From: Galeopsis tetrahit | Taxonomy: Eukaryota > Streptophyta > Magnoliopsida > Lamiales > Lamiaceae | DNA: 64,000 nt | Assembly: GCA_963675135.1 (NCBI GenBank) | Contig: OY776125.1 | Location: 41,818,513 to 41,882,512 of the forward strand | Reading direction: 5' to 3' | Part shown: positions 22,640-33,038 of the stretch, piece after piece | Position numbering within the stretch: position 1 is the stretch's first letter | How the letters are laid out: each line of letters opens with the position of its first letter | Program-made: the position numbers and the translations under genes | Notes under the pieces: generated by a model | The model's database searches: none | Told to the model about the DNA's origin: nothing | Seen by the model: only the letters and a program-made list of their open reading frames with translations

Positions 22640-25600
22640 ATGTATTATCATCTATTGCAGGGTCGACTCGATCTATACAAGAAAGGTGGCTCAACAGGAG
22701 AAACTTGGTACATAGACAGTGGTTGTTCGCACCACATGACTGGTACTAAGACTCTCTTATCAAGCTATCGTGAGCAAGAAGGACCAAAAGTGATATTTGG
22801 TGATAGCTCCATTGCTGCTACTAAAGGATTTGGTTACATTCGGAATGGTGACATAGAAATTCAAGATGTTTCGTATGTAGAAGGCTTGAAATACAATTTA
22901 CTCTCTGTTTCACAATTTTGTGATCGTGGATACAAGGTGCAGTTCAAGAGTCAGAAATGTGAAATCATCGACAAGAAAACGCACACAGTCCTACTAGTCG
23001 GCATTAGACAAGGAAGTGTGTACATAGTGAACTGGAACAGTTGTCCGAGGGACACCTGTCTACTTACTAAGAATCCTAAAGAACTTGGCTGGCTCTGGCA
23101 TAGACGCCTTTGTCATCTAAACTTTAAGGTTCTTAATAAGATAGCCAGAGACTACCTTGTGGAAGGTATTCCCAATGAAGTCTACTATAAGTCACATGTA
23201 TGCACATCCTGTCAAAAAGGTAAACAGGTGAAGGGTTCTTTTAAATCTATTCCATCCCTCTCAACCAGTAGAGTTCTTGAACTTCTACATATGGACTTAC
23301 ATGGCCCAATAACTCCTCCAACTTTGAACGGTAGAAGGTACACACTTGTTGTGGTAGACGACTATTCTAAGTTCACTTGGGTAGTCTTCTTACACAAGAA
23401 GAGTGATACACAAACACTTTTGCCTGATCTATTGAAGAAGTTACAGGTTGAGAAGAATCAGTCAATTGTCAAGATACGTAGTGACAAGGGTACTGAATTC
23501 ATTAACTGCTATATTAACGAATTTTGCTCTAAGCGTGGCATCCAGCACCTTACTAGTGCAGCTAGGACACCACAGCAAAATGGAGTAGCAGAACGAAGGA
23601 ACAGAACTCTTAAGGAGGCCTGCAGGACCATGCTGACAGAGTATAATACGCCTCAGAAATTTTGGGCAGAAGCTATCAACACTGCATGCCACTCACAAAA
23701 CAGAAGTGCTATCAATAAAGCATTAGGTAAGACGCCCTATGAGGTATGGAAAGGTAGAAAACCCAGAGTTTCATATTTTCATATATTTGGATGCAAGTGT
23801 TTCATCCATAACAATGGGAAAAACAAGTTGAATGCATTCGATGCTAAAGCAGACGAGGGGATATTCTTAGGATACTCCTCGACTAGCAAAGCATTTAGAG
23901 TATTCAACTACTCAACCCTTTGTGTGGAAGAAACACCACATGTGGTTTTCGAAGAATCTCAACAGGACCCGTCTACCAACAAGATCAGTGAGAAAGCTAC
24001 TGAGCTAACTGTCGAATCTGACAAAGACTCAGAGGTATATGAATCCGTTCAAGCATACAATCCATTCATGAAAGCTCTCGAGTCAGATGACCAGAAGAAG
24101 GTGAGTGCTCAAGGTAACTCTACTAGACCAGTTGACATGCCTAAACTAGTCGACTCGTCTACTCCCATTAAAACTTCTGATGATAATGATGTTGATATGC
24201 ATGATGCTGTACATGATTTAGATGACATTACTATTGTTAAGAATAGAAATACATGGAAATCAGCGCATAATACTGAAAATATTATTGGTGACTCTACTGT
24301 TGGTGTTAAGACTAGACGACAACTCTTTGAGTCGCAAGAACAATCTAGTCCATCTCTGTTTTGCTGGTGTTGTTTCCTCTCATCTATCGAGCCAAAAACC
24401 ATTAATGAGGCATTGGCTGATAGTAACTGGATCATTGCTATGCAAGACGAGTTGAATCAGTTTGTTCGAAACGACGTCTGGGAACTTGTCGATAGACCAA
24501 AACATCATAATGTAGTTGGCACTCGATGGATTTTCAAGAATAAGAAAGATGAGAATGATGTAGTTGTTCGTAATAAGGCTAGACTAGTCGCCCAAGGCTA
24601 TTCGCAAGCTGAAGGCATAGACTATGATGAAACTTATGCTCCTGTTGCTAGACTAGAAGCCATTAGATTGTTTCTTGCATATGCTGCTTACATGAAATTT
24701 ACTGTATATCAAATGGATGTTAAAAGTGCATTTCTTAACGGTATCCTTGTGGAAGAAGTATATGTTGAACAACCCCCAGGTTTCGAAGTCAAAGGTAATC
24801 AGGTATACAAATTAAAGAAGGCATTATATGGACTAAAGCAAGCTCCAAGAGCCTGGTACGATACTCTTTCTCAATTTCTATTAGAAAATGGTTTTACTAA
24901 AGGCAAGGTAGACAGAACTTTGTTTAGAAGACAAGAAGGGAAAGACATTTTACTCGTCCAAATTTACGTAGATGACATCATTTTTGGTTCACCTAACAAA
25001 GAGCTGAGTGAAAGTTTCTCAACACTCATGCAAAGTAAATTTGAGATGTCTATGATGGGTGAAATGAATTACTTTCTTGGACTTCAAGTAAAACAGACCC
25101 CTGAAGGGATTTTCATAAATCAAGCAAAGTATACTAGAAATCTTCTAGACAAGTATGGTATTAAGACATGCAAGTCTGCTGGCGTACCTATGCTACCTAC
25201 ATACAGAATGGACCCAGACGAACAAGGTAAGTGTACTGATCAAACCCATTACCGTGGTCTAATTGGTTCATTACTCTACTTGACTGCTAGTAGACCTGAT
25301 ATTGCATTTTCTGTTGGTGTATGTGCTCGCTTTCAAGCTAATCCAAAAGAGAGTCATATGGAAACCACTAAAAGGATATTGAAATATTTGAAAGGAACCA
25401 TCAATCATGGTATATGGTATCCTTCAAATGATGATTTATCTCTAAGTGGCTACTCTGATTCTGATTTTGGTGGTTGTAGAATAGATAGGAAATCTACATC
25501 TGGTTCTTGTCAATTCTTAGGCACAAAACTCATTTCATGGTTTTCGAAAAAGCAGACTAGTGTTGCTACCTCTACTACTGAAGCCGAGTATATGGCTGCT

Positions 25601-25921
25601 GGTAGTTGTTGTAGTCAATTATTATGGCTTATACAACAGCTTAGAGATTATAATATTTGTGAATCAAATGTTCCTATATTCTGTGATAGTAATAGTGCAA
25701 TTGCCATTACACAAAATCCTGTTCTGCACACACGTTGTAAGCATGTTGATGTGAAACACCATTTCATACGTGATCATGTAGAAAAGAAGGATATTCGCAT
25801 GGAAAAGATTCATACTGATTTTCAAAGAGCTGATATTTTTACGAAACCACTAGCTGAAGCTCGATTTCATGAATTATGCATTAGTCTAGGACTGATTGAT
25901 CTTGATCCTACTAGTATATAG
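22640..25921 (+). CDS. pol: pol polyprotein of element B (protease-integrase-RT-RNase H, 1093 aa)
   Basis: This polyprotein supplies the enzymes that process gag, copy RNA to DNA and integrate it. An aspartic protease lies at about 20-110 (WYIDSGCSHHM, Asp26). An HHCC zinc-binding part follows at about 154-191 (WHRRLCH ... CTSCQKG). The integrase core has Asp219 (HMDLHGP), Asp282 (IRSDKGTEF) and Glu318 (NGVAERR), a D-62-D-35-E spacing. The reverse transcriptase spans about 590-860 with YVDD at 776-779. RNase H is C-terminal (Asp940 in GYSDSDFGG, STTEAEYMA). No stop or frameshift is seen. The ATG at 22640 is the only start between the upstream in-frame stop (22634-22636) and the protease, but its use is uncertain, since this frame does not overlap gag. 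Confidence 0.93.
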   Translation: MYYHLLQGRLDLYKKGGSTGETWYIDSGCSHHMTGTKTLLSSYREQEGPKVIFGDSSIAATKGFGYIRNGDIEIQDVSYVEGLKYNLLSVSQFCDRGYKVQFKSQKCEIIDKKTHTVLLVGIRQGSVYIVNWNSCPRDTCLLTKNPKELGWLWHRRLCHLNFKVLNKIARDYLVEGIPNEVYYKSHVCTSCQKGKQVKGSFKSIPSLSTSRVLELLHMDLHGPITPPTLNGRRYTLVVVDDYSKFTWVVFLHKKSDTQTLLPDLLKKLQVEKNQSIVKIRSDKGTEFINCYINEFCSKRGIQHLTSAARTPQQNGVAERRNRTLKEACRTMLTEYNTPQKFWAEAINTACHSQNRSAINKALGKTPYEVWKGRKPRVSYFHIFGCKCFIHNNGKNKLNAFDAKADEGIFLGYSSTSKAFRVFNYSTLCVEETPHVVFEESQQDPSTNKISEKATELTVESDKDSEVYESVQAYNPFMKALESDDQKKVSAQGNSTRPVDMPKLVDSSTPIKTSDDNDVDMHDAVHDLDDITIVKNRNTWKSAHNTENIIGDSTVGVKTRRQLFESQEQSSPSLFCWCCFLSSIEPKTINEALADSNWIIAMQDELNQFVRNDVWELVDRPKHHNVVGTRWIFKNKKDENDVVVRNKARLVAQGYSQAEGIDYDETYAPVARLEAIRLFLAYAAYMKFTVYQMDVKSAFLNGILVEEVYVEQPPGFEVKGNQVYKLKKALYGLKQAPRAWYDTLSQFLLENGFTKGKVDRTLFRRQEGKDILLVQIYVDDIIFGSPNKELSESFSTLMQSKFEMSMMGEMNYFLGLQVKQTPEGIFINQAKYTRNLLDKYGIKTCKSAGVPMLPTYRMDPDEQGKCTDQTHYRGLIGSLLYLTASRPDIAFSVGVCARFQANPKESHMETTKRILKYLKGTINHGIWYPSNDDLSLSGYSDSDFGGCRIDRKSTSGSCQFLGTKLISWFSKKQTSVATSTTEAEYMAAGSCCSQLLWLIQQLRDYNICESNVPIFCDSNSAIAITQNPVLHTRCKHVDVKHHFIRDHVEKKDIRMEKIHTDFQRADIFTKPLAEARFHELCISLGLIDLDPTSI

Positions 25922-26829
25922 CAATGTACTAACCAGACAGGTTCAGTCCTAAGAAGAAAAGAAAAATAGACCAGCTACCACAAAAGAACAGAGCACTCGT
26001 CTACTCACGCAACAGACAGGTATACAAGGATAGACAAGATGATCAGACAACCCGATGAGGAAGCTGGTAAAGCTGAGGGTAATACTAAGGGAATAAACAA
26101 TTAAGGGGGAATCCTTGATTTCTTAAATATCCTGATGTTGACTCTTATGTGTGTTAAACGATCATCCTGTTCAAAACCTTGATCATTGCTTTCAATTGAT
26201 ATTCATCTTATTTATTTTACTTTACATGTACCTGCGATTATGCATTGCAAATGATAAGATAGGTACATAAAGACGTTTCGACGATTGGATAGACAAGCAC
26301 AGTCGAAGGGGGAACTCGACTGGTGTTCATAAGTCTACTCGTCTTGTGAAGCCCAAGTCTACTCGTCTATTCTGGATGGACTCGAATAGACAAGCTAAGT
26401 GTTTTTCTTGATTGAAATATGTTAAGTGTTTTGATTGAATTAAGGGTATTATAGTAATTAGATAGTGATAAGTTTTTGAAAACCCTAGAACTGGATTTAT
26501 ACACTCACCCTAAATGAGGTGTATACACCCAGTTCGACCTCGACTACACTAGGTCAGATGAGTTGACTCCCCTGTCCTAACTAAGAAGAGGCGGATTTCA
26601 AATGTTTACAATATCAAATCACGTAATATTCTCGATTCCGTAAACAGAATTTCAAAGGTCTAACCGTTAGATCATTTTCATTTTCATCTTGACCATTGAT
26701 TCAATAGTTAAGGTTTTACAAAACCCTCAATTACTTCACTCAACTCCCCTACGCGTTCTTAACCTTTCTACTATTAAGAACTTCCAATTTCTTGCTAAAA
26801 CTTACTAATCGTTCTCACAACTGATTTTA
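25922..26829 (+). other. element B spacer between pol and post-pol ORF
   Basis: Non-coding. AAGGGGGAA purine tracts lie at 26103-26111 and 26306-26314. The words CTCGTCTA, TAGACAAG and GTCTACTCG recur, as they do in the B LTR and gag. TGTACTAAC followed by CAG/GT lies just after the pol stop (25925-25941), resembling a branch site and splice acceptor. A TATA-like GGATTTATACAC near 26492 could start a separate mRNA. Confidence 0.5.
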
Positions 26830-29800
26830 ATGACGATCGTTTCAATGTTCGATATTAGAACTAACATGCAGGCCAGGTTTGACCTAGGCAAATATACATC
26901 AGAAGGAAAAGTGCATGTTGAAGGATCTGTATTCTTCAAGGGCAAGCACACCGACGGCAACAAAGAAATTCTGATGAAATGCTGTCGCTGTGGTTTGAGA
27001 ACTTACTTGGAATCATTTCCAGAGGTGGTGCTTGAAGAAGAAGTGCTTGAATTTTACGCCAACGCAACTAGGCAAGGCGACTCCATTCAATCATTCGTTG
27101 GTACCAGCCGAGTGGAAATTACTCGAACAAATGTTTTCGAGAATCTGAAGTTGCCAACAGGATCAATCGACATCGAATACTATGCTGAAGGTCAGGAGTT
27201 GAGATATCTGAGTATTTTCTGTGGTAAGAAGTTAGCACTGGGTCGTGATGGTAAGATTCCTACTGTCAAGAAGAAGGAGCTCTTAGACAAATACAAGACT
27301 CTTCTTGACATCGCATCGAAAATGTTGTTATGTGTTTCTGGAAGCTTTGATTCAGTGACTCTACAGAAGGCAAGAGTGATGGCCGCAATCTTTGACGGCA
27401 TTACTGAAGGGAACTGGTACAAATTATTCACGGATCGAATAATGTACTATGCGAAGAATGTGCGTGTTGACACCAATTCTGCAAATTGGGTGGTGTCTGC
27501 CGCAGTTGGGTTTGGAAACAAGTTAAGTATTCTTTTACCTATCTTGTTGCCTAACAAGTCGACTTGGAGCAAAGGCAAACCGTTTCATGCACTCAAATTC
27601 TACCTGAAGAAAGAGGCCTTGTCAAAACTAGCTGCTGCCAGGACTGCTGCTCCAAGACAGGTTCACATCAATCCTGATGATGCCTTGATTGAAGCTGCCT
27701 CGTCTAGTTCAGACGAAGATGAGTCAGATGATGGAAATTCTGAGCCTGAGGCTGGAACTAGTGGAAGGCTTGTTGAGTATGTGGCAGAGGAGGCCATGAT
27801 CGAGGCTGCTAGTGACTCGGAGAAGACTCACTCCGACACAGGATCCAAGGAAGAAGAGAAAACAAGTGCTGAAGTTCCAGAGATGTATCGACTTGTAAGA
27901 GTCGAGTCGAGTCCTTCACCAGATAAGACAACTAACCAGGTTGGTACTTCTTCCAGATCTCTTTCAATACCTCTCTCTCTCGCTCCTGTTCGAACCAAGG
28001 CCAGATCACTTCGATCTCGTGCCAGACCTGCACCCTCAACCTCTCAGGTGTTGCCAGCATATCCGCTGAGAGCAAGCCTACCCGAAAACACTCCTATAAA
28101 GGATACAACTGATACTCCGACAGTTGTCACACGTAACCTAGCCACATCAAAGCCATTTGAAACCATTGCTTTCACTCCCTCTCCCTCACCAGAATATGGT
28201 GAACCCTCTCACCCATCTATTTCAGAAACTTCTCAAGTTGCCACTGCAACAACTGCAACAGGGACCCCACCTGTGCAGACCCCTTCTGAAACTAGATTTG
28301 ATTCCCTGGTTTACTATCCGATGTGTCTAAGGGAGAAGAGGTTGCGATTGAAAGTTATCAACTACATACAGAAGACACTTGTGTCAGTAGAGATTGATAC
28401 GTCTTCAGAACAGTATGAGAAGCTTTTGAGAATCTGCACGTGGGTTGCTTTGAAGAAAGGCCCAACTGAAGATTTGTTTGAAGTCATCCAAGGAATGGGT
28501 GGTATCTCCAACTTTCAAGATTGGGAGATGGAACAGAAGGAAAACAGTGGAGTTCAAAGTCATGAGGAACTGTTTCCATCTTATGCCCTGACTGCCCTGG
28601 TGAAGAGGATGCTGAATATCTCGGATGACGTGTTATTCCCATTTGCTACGATTGATGTGGGTATTCAAACCGATCTTGCAGAAGAAGAGTTGAAAATTAA
28701 TCTTGTAGATGCTGTTGTTCAGACTTCAGAACATTTGGAAGAAATCACTGGAAGTGATGAAGATGAAGTCGACTCATTCATGCTTGGCAAAGAAGACGAT
28801 GAATTTGTGGAAGCCTTCATGTTTGATGAAGATGAAATCAAGGCCATTAATGATGAAGTTGTTGGAACTCCGATATCTACTCAAGTTATTCCAGAAGGTT
28901 TTTTAGATGAATTACAGACGAATCTGCGAAGTACTGTTCAATCTGTCATAGACGAGTTTTTAACCTCGAAGATGAAAACTGTACTAGATGAACAGCTTAA
29001 GTCAATTGTTGACAACACCAGAGAGGTGTTAGTTGGAGAAGTCAACAAATTGGACTCAACTTTCCGAGAAGAGATGAGTGCTACAATTGAAGATTTACTG
29101 AAGAAACAAGTTGATATTTCAGAAAAGAGATCGATTGAGTTCGCACGCTCATTGGCTGAAGAGTCAAGTAAGATGGAAAGACTATACCGTGTTAAGATTT
29201 CAATTGCTGATGAACAAAGAAGAGAAGCACAAGATCAATTGGTGCGTTCTCGAGACATTCTCAAAGACTTAACTGCACAGAATGTCCTTCTACGACAGAC
29301 GGCTACTCATGTGAAAGATGAACTGGTTTCATGTACTAGGAAGCTGGAACTGGTTACTGATCGATTAGACAAGATGAGTCATGAGAAGACGCATCAAAGG
29401 CACATGAACTCAGCTACTGAAGCCATGAAGGATGCTCTTAAAGAAGAGATGACTCGCTTTACTTCTCTTTTTACTCTTAAGGCTAGTGATGAAGCCAAAA
29501 AGGGGGAAGAGACCAGTCTAGTTGAAGTTACTAAATCTGCTAGTGCTGAACCTGAAATGAAAGCTGCTGCTACTGCGATTGAAGAACTAAGAAGGCCTAA
29601 GAGAGGCAGATTAGTGAAGAAGGCAGATCTAGAGCAAGCTAAAGTTGAAGAGCAGAAGTTATTAGAAAAAGGCAAAAGAGCTGCTTCTCCTGAAGCAGAG
29701 ATTCTAACTAGACGGACTAAGAGAAAGTTAGAGCTGAAAGATGCTGAAGATCAAAGTGTTATGAACAAAGATCAAAAGAAGAAGATTGCTGATGATGAAG

Positions 29801-30297
29801 TTCGATATGCTAATCAGAAACAACTTGGAAAGCATATTAGAAGGCTACAAAAGTTGAAAGCTGATCCAGATCATGCTGAAGATACTTTCATTGACAACTT
29901 TATTGACAAAGAACATAGAGAAGACTGGTTCAAAGTCAAGTTGCAATGGGAATTGGATCACTGGATTATTAGAAAATTTGGTGATGCTGATAGTGTTGAA
30001 GAGTTGTATGCTGTTTTTGAGAAGTTTATGGAAGCTCAAGATAAGAAGCTTTGGAATCTGATCATGAGAATTGCTGCTGCTGTGAATTTTAACATTCTCA
30101 TACCAATCTATCCAAAGTGGACTACTCCTCTGTTAGGTTCTGGAAAAAGAGTCGATATGAACCAGATTAAGAAGTTTGAAGAAGAACTACTTGAGAAGGA
30201 GAAGATCAACGATGAAGATCATATTAGTCTGATTCAGAGAAGACTTCTAGAAGCGTTTCAAGTTCCGAATCTTGAAAAAGGTACTATGTCAGATTAG
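26830..30297 (+). CDS. post-pol (envelope-like) protein of element B (1155 aa)
   Basis: Function unknown. The label 'envelope-like' comes from its position after pol in Sireviruses, but I see no signal peptide, membrane span or furin-like site. Residues 1-270 form an N-terminal domain (GLRTYLESFP near 52, EFYAN near 74, ITRTNVFENLKLP) that recalls the EFYAN-containing N-terminal domains of other plant retroelement proteins; this is from memory. An acidic and Ser/Pro-rich linker lies at 280-490. A conserved middle block has GMGGISNFQDWEMEQ near 555. Further acidic sequence precedes a long coiled coil at about 685-870. Basic, nuclear-signal-like tracts (KRGRLVKK, RRTKRKL) lie at 920-965. The C-terminal domain (990-1155; WELDHWIIRKFGD) is shared with A and C. 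The ATG at 26830 is the first in frame. How it is expressed is not evident; a spliced or internally started mRNA is likely. Confidence 0.85.
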   Translation: MTIVSMFDIRTNMQARFDLGKYTSEGKVHVEGSVFFKGKHTDGNKEILMKCCRCGLRTYLESFPEVVLEEEVLEFYANATRQGDSIQSFVGTSRVEITRTNVFENLKLPTGSIDIEYYAEGQELRYLSIFCGKKLALGRDGKIPTVKKKELLDKYKTLLDIASKMLLCVSGSFDSVTLQKARVMAAIFDGITEGNWYKLFTDRIMYYAKNVRVDTNSANWVVSAAVGFGNKLSILLPILLPNKSTWSKGKPFHALKFYLKKEALSKLAAARTAAPRQVHINPDDALIEAASSSSDEDESDDGNSEPEAGTSGRLVEYVAEEAMIEAASDSEKTHSDTGSKEEEKTSAEVPEMYRLVRVESSPSPDKTTNQVGTSSRSLSIPLSLAPVRTKARSLRSRARPAPSTSQVLPAYPLRASLPENTPIKDTTDTPTVVTRNLATSKPFETIAFTPSPSPEYGEPSHPSISETSQVATATTATGTPPVQTPSETRFDSLVYYPMCLREKRLRLKVINYIQKTLVSVEIDTSSEQYEKLLRICTWVALKKGPTEDLFEVIQGMGGISNFQDWEMEQKENSGVQSHEELFPSYALTALVKRMLNISDDVLFPFATIDVGIQTDLAEEELKINLVDAVVQTSEHLEEITGSDEDEVDSFMLGKEDDEFVEAFMFDEDEIKAINDEVVGTPISTQVIPEGFLDELQTNLRSTVQSVIDEFLTSKMKTVLDEQLKSIVDNTREVLVGEVNKLDSTFREEMSATIEDLLKKQVDISEKRSIEFARSLAEESSKMERLYRVKISIADEQRREAQDQLVRSRDILKDLTAQNVLLRQTATHVKDELVSCTRKLELVTDRLDKMSHEKTHQRHMNSATEAMKDALKEEMTRFTSLFTLKASDEAKKGEETSLVEVTKSASAEPEMKAAATAIEELRRPKRGRLVKKADLEQAKVEEQKLLEKGKRAASPEAEILTRRTKRKLELKDAEDQSVMNKDQKKKIADDEVRYANQKQLGKHIRRLQKLKADPDHAEDTFIDNFIDKEHREDWFKVKLQWELDHWIIRKFGDADSVEELYAVFEKFMEAQDKKLWNLIMRIAAAVNFNILIPIYPKWTTPLLGSGKRVDMNQIKKFEEELLEKEKINDEDHISLIQRRLLEAFQVPNLEKGTMSD
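29494..29510 (+). other. polypurine-tract copy inside the post-pol ORF (B)
   Basis: GCCAAAAAGGGGGAAGA (codons for A-K-K-G-E near residue 889) contains the 12-base core AAAAAGGGGGAA of the true tract at 30474-30485. Same position in the alignment of A, B and C. Confidence 0.6.
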
Positions 30298-30473
30298 TTT
30301 TTTGTTGTTTTGATATTTGCTATGATATTTTGATATTTTGGAAGTAGTTGTAATATCTACTGATCTATTTCTGAATGAATGAAAAGATAAAGTACTATTT
30401 GATGTTTAAAGACAAGATAACTACTTAACTAGTCTACGTTATAAGAAAAGATTCAAGTAGTTTTGGCTTCATC

Positions 30474-30486
30474 AAAAAGGGGGAAA
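30474..30486 (+). promoter_or_regulatory. polypurine tract of element B
   Basis: AAAAAGGGGGAAA, one base before the 3' LTR, is the RNase H-resistant primer for plus-strand synthesis. TTTTGGCTTCATC precedes it, as in element C. Confidence 0.92.
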
Positions 30487-30487
30487 T

Positions 30488-31817
30488 TGTTGGGATATGA
30501 ATCCTAGAACAAGTCCTAAATGATGAACAAAAGATAAAAGATAAAGTTTTGATAAGCCAAAAAGAAGACTTGAATATTTTCTAAGTAGTGACTAATCTAG
30601 TCTAGTTGAGTTGGAGTCATCTTGCACAGATCAGTAGAATTCAAAATACAAGTACAAGTTTAAAAGAAAAGTATTATTAAAAGATAAGTACGATTTATAA
30701 GTACTTCATATCTGTTCACATATGTTAGATTGTTACTGAGCTATTTAAATGTTGTATAGAGCTCATGTTTTTATATGTAATAAATTAGATTCATTGTATA
30801 ACTTGTAAGTTGACTAAGCTTGTATTATAAAAGCTTAATGTAATGTAATAGTCTTGTTAGGTTAGATGATAGGACTAGATTAGTTCTATTAGAAGTCTAC
30901 TGCACAAGAAGAGAAGACCAGTTTACTACTCAAGACAGGTGGACTAGAAGACGAGTACATCTACTAGACTACACAAGACAAGTCAACTTGGAGTTAGTTA
31001 CAAATACGCGTGAAGAAATAAAGATATAAGAAGTTAGTTATGGAATAACTGATTCATAACAGAAACGCGTGGATTGATAAGAAGAGTTTATTGAAGGTAG
31101 TTATCAAGAAAAGTTGGTTACAACTTACTAAGTTCTTGAAAAATTGAAGTCTATAAATACTCCAAGGTATTTATTGATTACAGACTACTGAGATATTGAG
31201 AAATACTGTTAATACGATTACGAACGTTATTGAAGATAATCAAAGTTTACTCTCAGAGATTAATTGAAGTTCAGAAAGATAGCCAGAAGACAAGTGAAGA
31301 ATCAAGAAGGCTACTACTGAAGAACAGAGAAGTTTTTAGTTTTTGTTTGTTATTTTCAAGTTGCTAGATACTTGTAAATCGCTAGTAAGATCGTAGACAT
31401 ATCTGGAGGTATAGTCTGATTGAAGATCTAAGTCTTCTTCTTGGGACTTTAAAGACAGGAACATACACTTGTACTCGATTGGAAGAGTTTAGTGGAAACA
31501 TCACAACTGGGTTTGTGAGAGTGGATGTAGACAAGTTGTCGAACCACTATAAATCTCGTGTTCAATTTACTTTACTGTTTTGATTGTTTAAATTGCTTAA
31601 TTGGTTTAACTACTTAACTGATCTAGACTAGTTGAGTATAGAACAGAGTTCTCGAATATAAGTTGAGTATAAATTTGATTGGGCTCATTAGTAATCTGAT
31701 TATTCCGCATTGTGTATTCTGATATATTGAAAGATTTTTGAAAAGTCTATTCACCCCTCCCCTCTAGACATTTTCACTAGCTTACTCAATATTATTAACT
31801 CAACTTTGGGACCAACA
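30488..31817 (+). repeat. 3' LTR of element B
   Basis: 1330 bp, the same length as the 5' LTR. One difference was seen in a base-by-base reading of most of the length (A at 31660 where the 5' LTR has G). It is followed by the target duplication GATTT. Confidence 0.95.
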
Positions 31818-32082
31818 GATTTATAATTTTAAAAACTTACCCTACAAATATCTATAAATCCTACAAAAGTCAACTCTATAAATATCTACAAACTCTATAT
31901 AAATACCTATAATAACATATATATATAAACACATATAATTCTATACAAGTTAAATTATATCCTACTTAAATTCCAAAATAAACACAAAATATATACTCCT
32001 AAGTCATTAAAAATTCAAAATCTACTAGATTTTGAAATCCAAATTTCAAAATTCTTAAAATTCCAAAACAAACATCCACTTA

Positions 32083-32673
32083 GGGGGGTGTATTGGTTGT
32101 GGATTTTGTAGGATTTTTTTGGACTTTCAAAGTCTTATTCAATTTGGATTTTAAAAAGTCTTTAAAAATTCTGAGGTATTCAACCGTCTATGAATTTTAT
32201 TACTTTATGGATTTTGTTGAATTCTCCTCCAAAAATATAAATAAATTGTACTATCCAAAATCTCTTCTAAAAACAAGAGATTTCAACGGATTCTCTCATA
32301 GAACTCTGAAGACTAAAAATTAGGAATGACAATATTGATCCGACCCGTGGGTACCCACCCCACCCTCCGCATTGAGTATGAGTCGGGTTTGGGTCTTATG
32401 CCCGACCCACGGGTATCTGCCCCGCCCCGAATTAATATATAAACTTTATATATATTATTGGTAAAATATTTTATATAATATATATAATATTAATTAAAAA
32501 AATATTAAAAATAACTCTTTAACTCTTTGCATTAATATCGGAGTTTATGAAAATATATGTAAATTAATAAAAAAAAATATTCCACAATCCTATCAAGTTT
32601 ATGAATTTTATAAATCCACGTAATTTTTAAAATCCAAAAAAATTCAATAGAATCTCAATTGAATACACCCTCC
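32083..32673. mobile_element. Tourist/PIF-Harbinger-like MITE with nested hAT-like piece
   Basis: The ends GGGGGGTGTATTGGTTG and, reversed, GGAGGGTGTATTCAATTG form an imperfect terminal repeat that continues as alternating AAATCC / GGATTT words. TTA flanks both ends (32080-32082 and 32674-32676), the usual 3-bp duplication of this superfamily. Inside, from about 32322, TAGGAATGACAATATTGATC and GC-rich GACCCGTGGGTACC / CGACCCACGGGT words look like half of a hAT MITE. Confidence 0.7.
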
Positions 32674-33010
32674 TTATTTTTGTAGTTTTGTAGAATTGTG
32701 AAACTTTTAGAAATTTGTAATTTTATATATATTTTTATTAATAAAATTATTTATAATGCCCTTATTTATTAATGCATATGTTATTAATATATTAAAAAAT
32801 ATTACTCTATAATATATAAAAATATAAATATAATAATATAGATTCAAATTTGTAGAAATGTATATGTTATAAATATATTAGAATAAAAAAAAGTTTAACT
32901 CTCACATACTCTGACATGAAAAGAAAAAGATATAAAAATTAATATAGTATTTAAAGTTATTATTTTAATAAATCGACTCTAATATAATATTATTATTTTA
33001 ATAAATTGAC

Positions 33011-33038
33011 CCCGCGTAAAACGCGGGTATAGGACTAG
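33011..33038 (+). mobile_element. Helitron 3' terminus
   Basis: A 6-bp GC hairpin (CCCGCG-TAAAA-CGCGGG, 33011-33027) is followed by TATAGGA and CTAG, then a T. A GC hairpin just upstream of a CTRR end inserted before T is the classical Helitron 3' signature. The flank after it matches 15473-15550, which lacks the hairpin and so resembles an empty site. I could not find the TC-starting 5' end or any Rep/helicase. Confidence 0.6.

Larger units (their letters stand above)
18547..31817 (+). mobile_element. complete Sirevirus-like Ty1/copia element B (13271 bp)
   Basis: Two 1330-bp LTRs bound it, with the 5-bp target duplication GATTT at 18542-18546 and 31818-31822. The internal order is primer site, gag, pol, spacer, post-pol ORF, polypurine tract. 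All three large frames are open and all catalytic motifs I looked for are present. By eye the LTRs differ at one base (G at 19719, A at 31660). Two neutral LTRs diverging that little imply a recent insertion: about 1 in 1330, or tens of thousands of years at commonly used plant rates. It is the only candidate autonomous element in the window. Confidence 0.95.
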
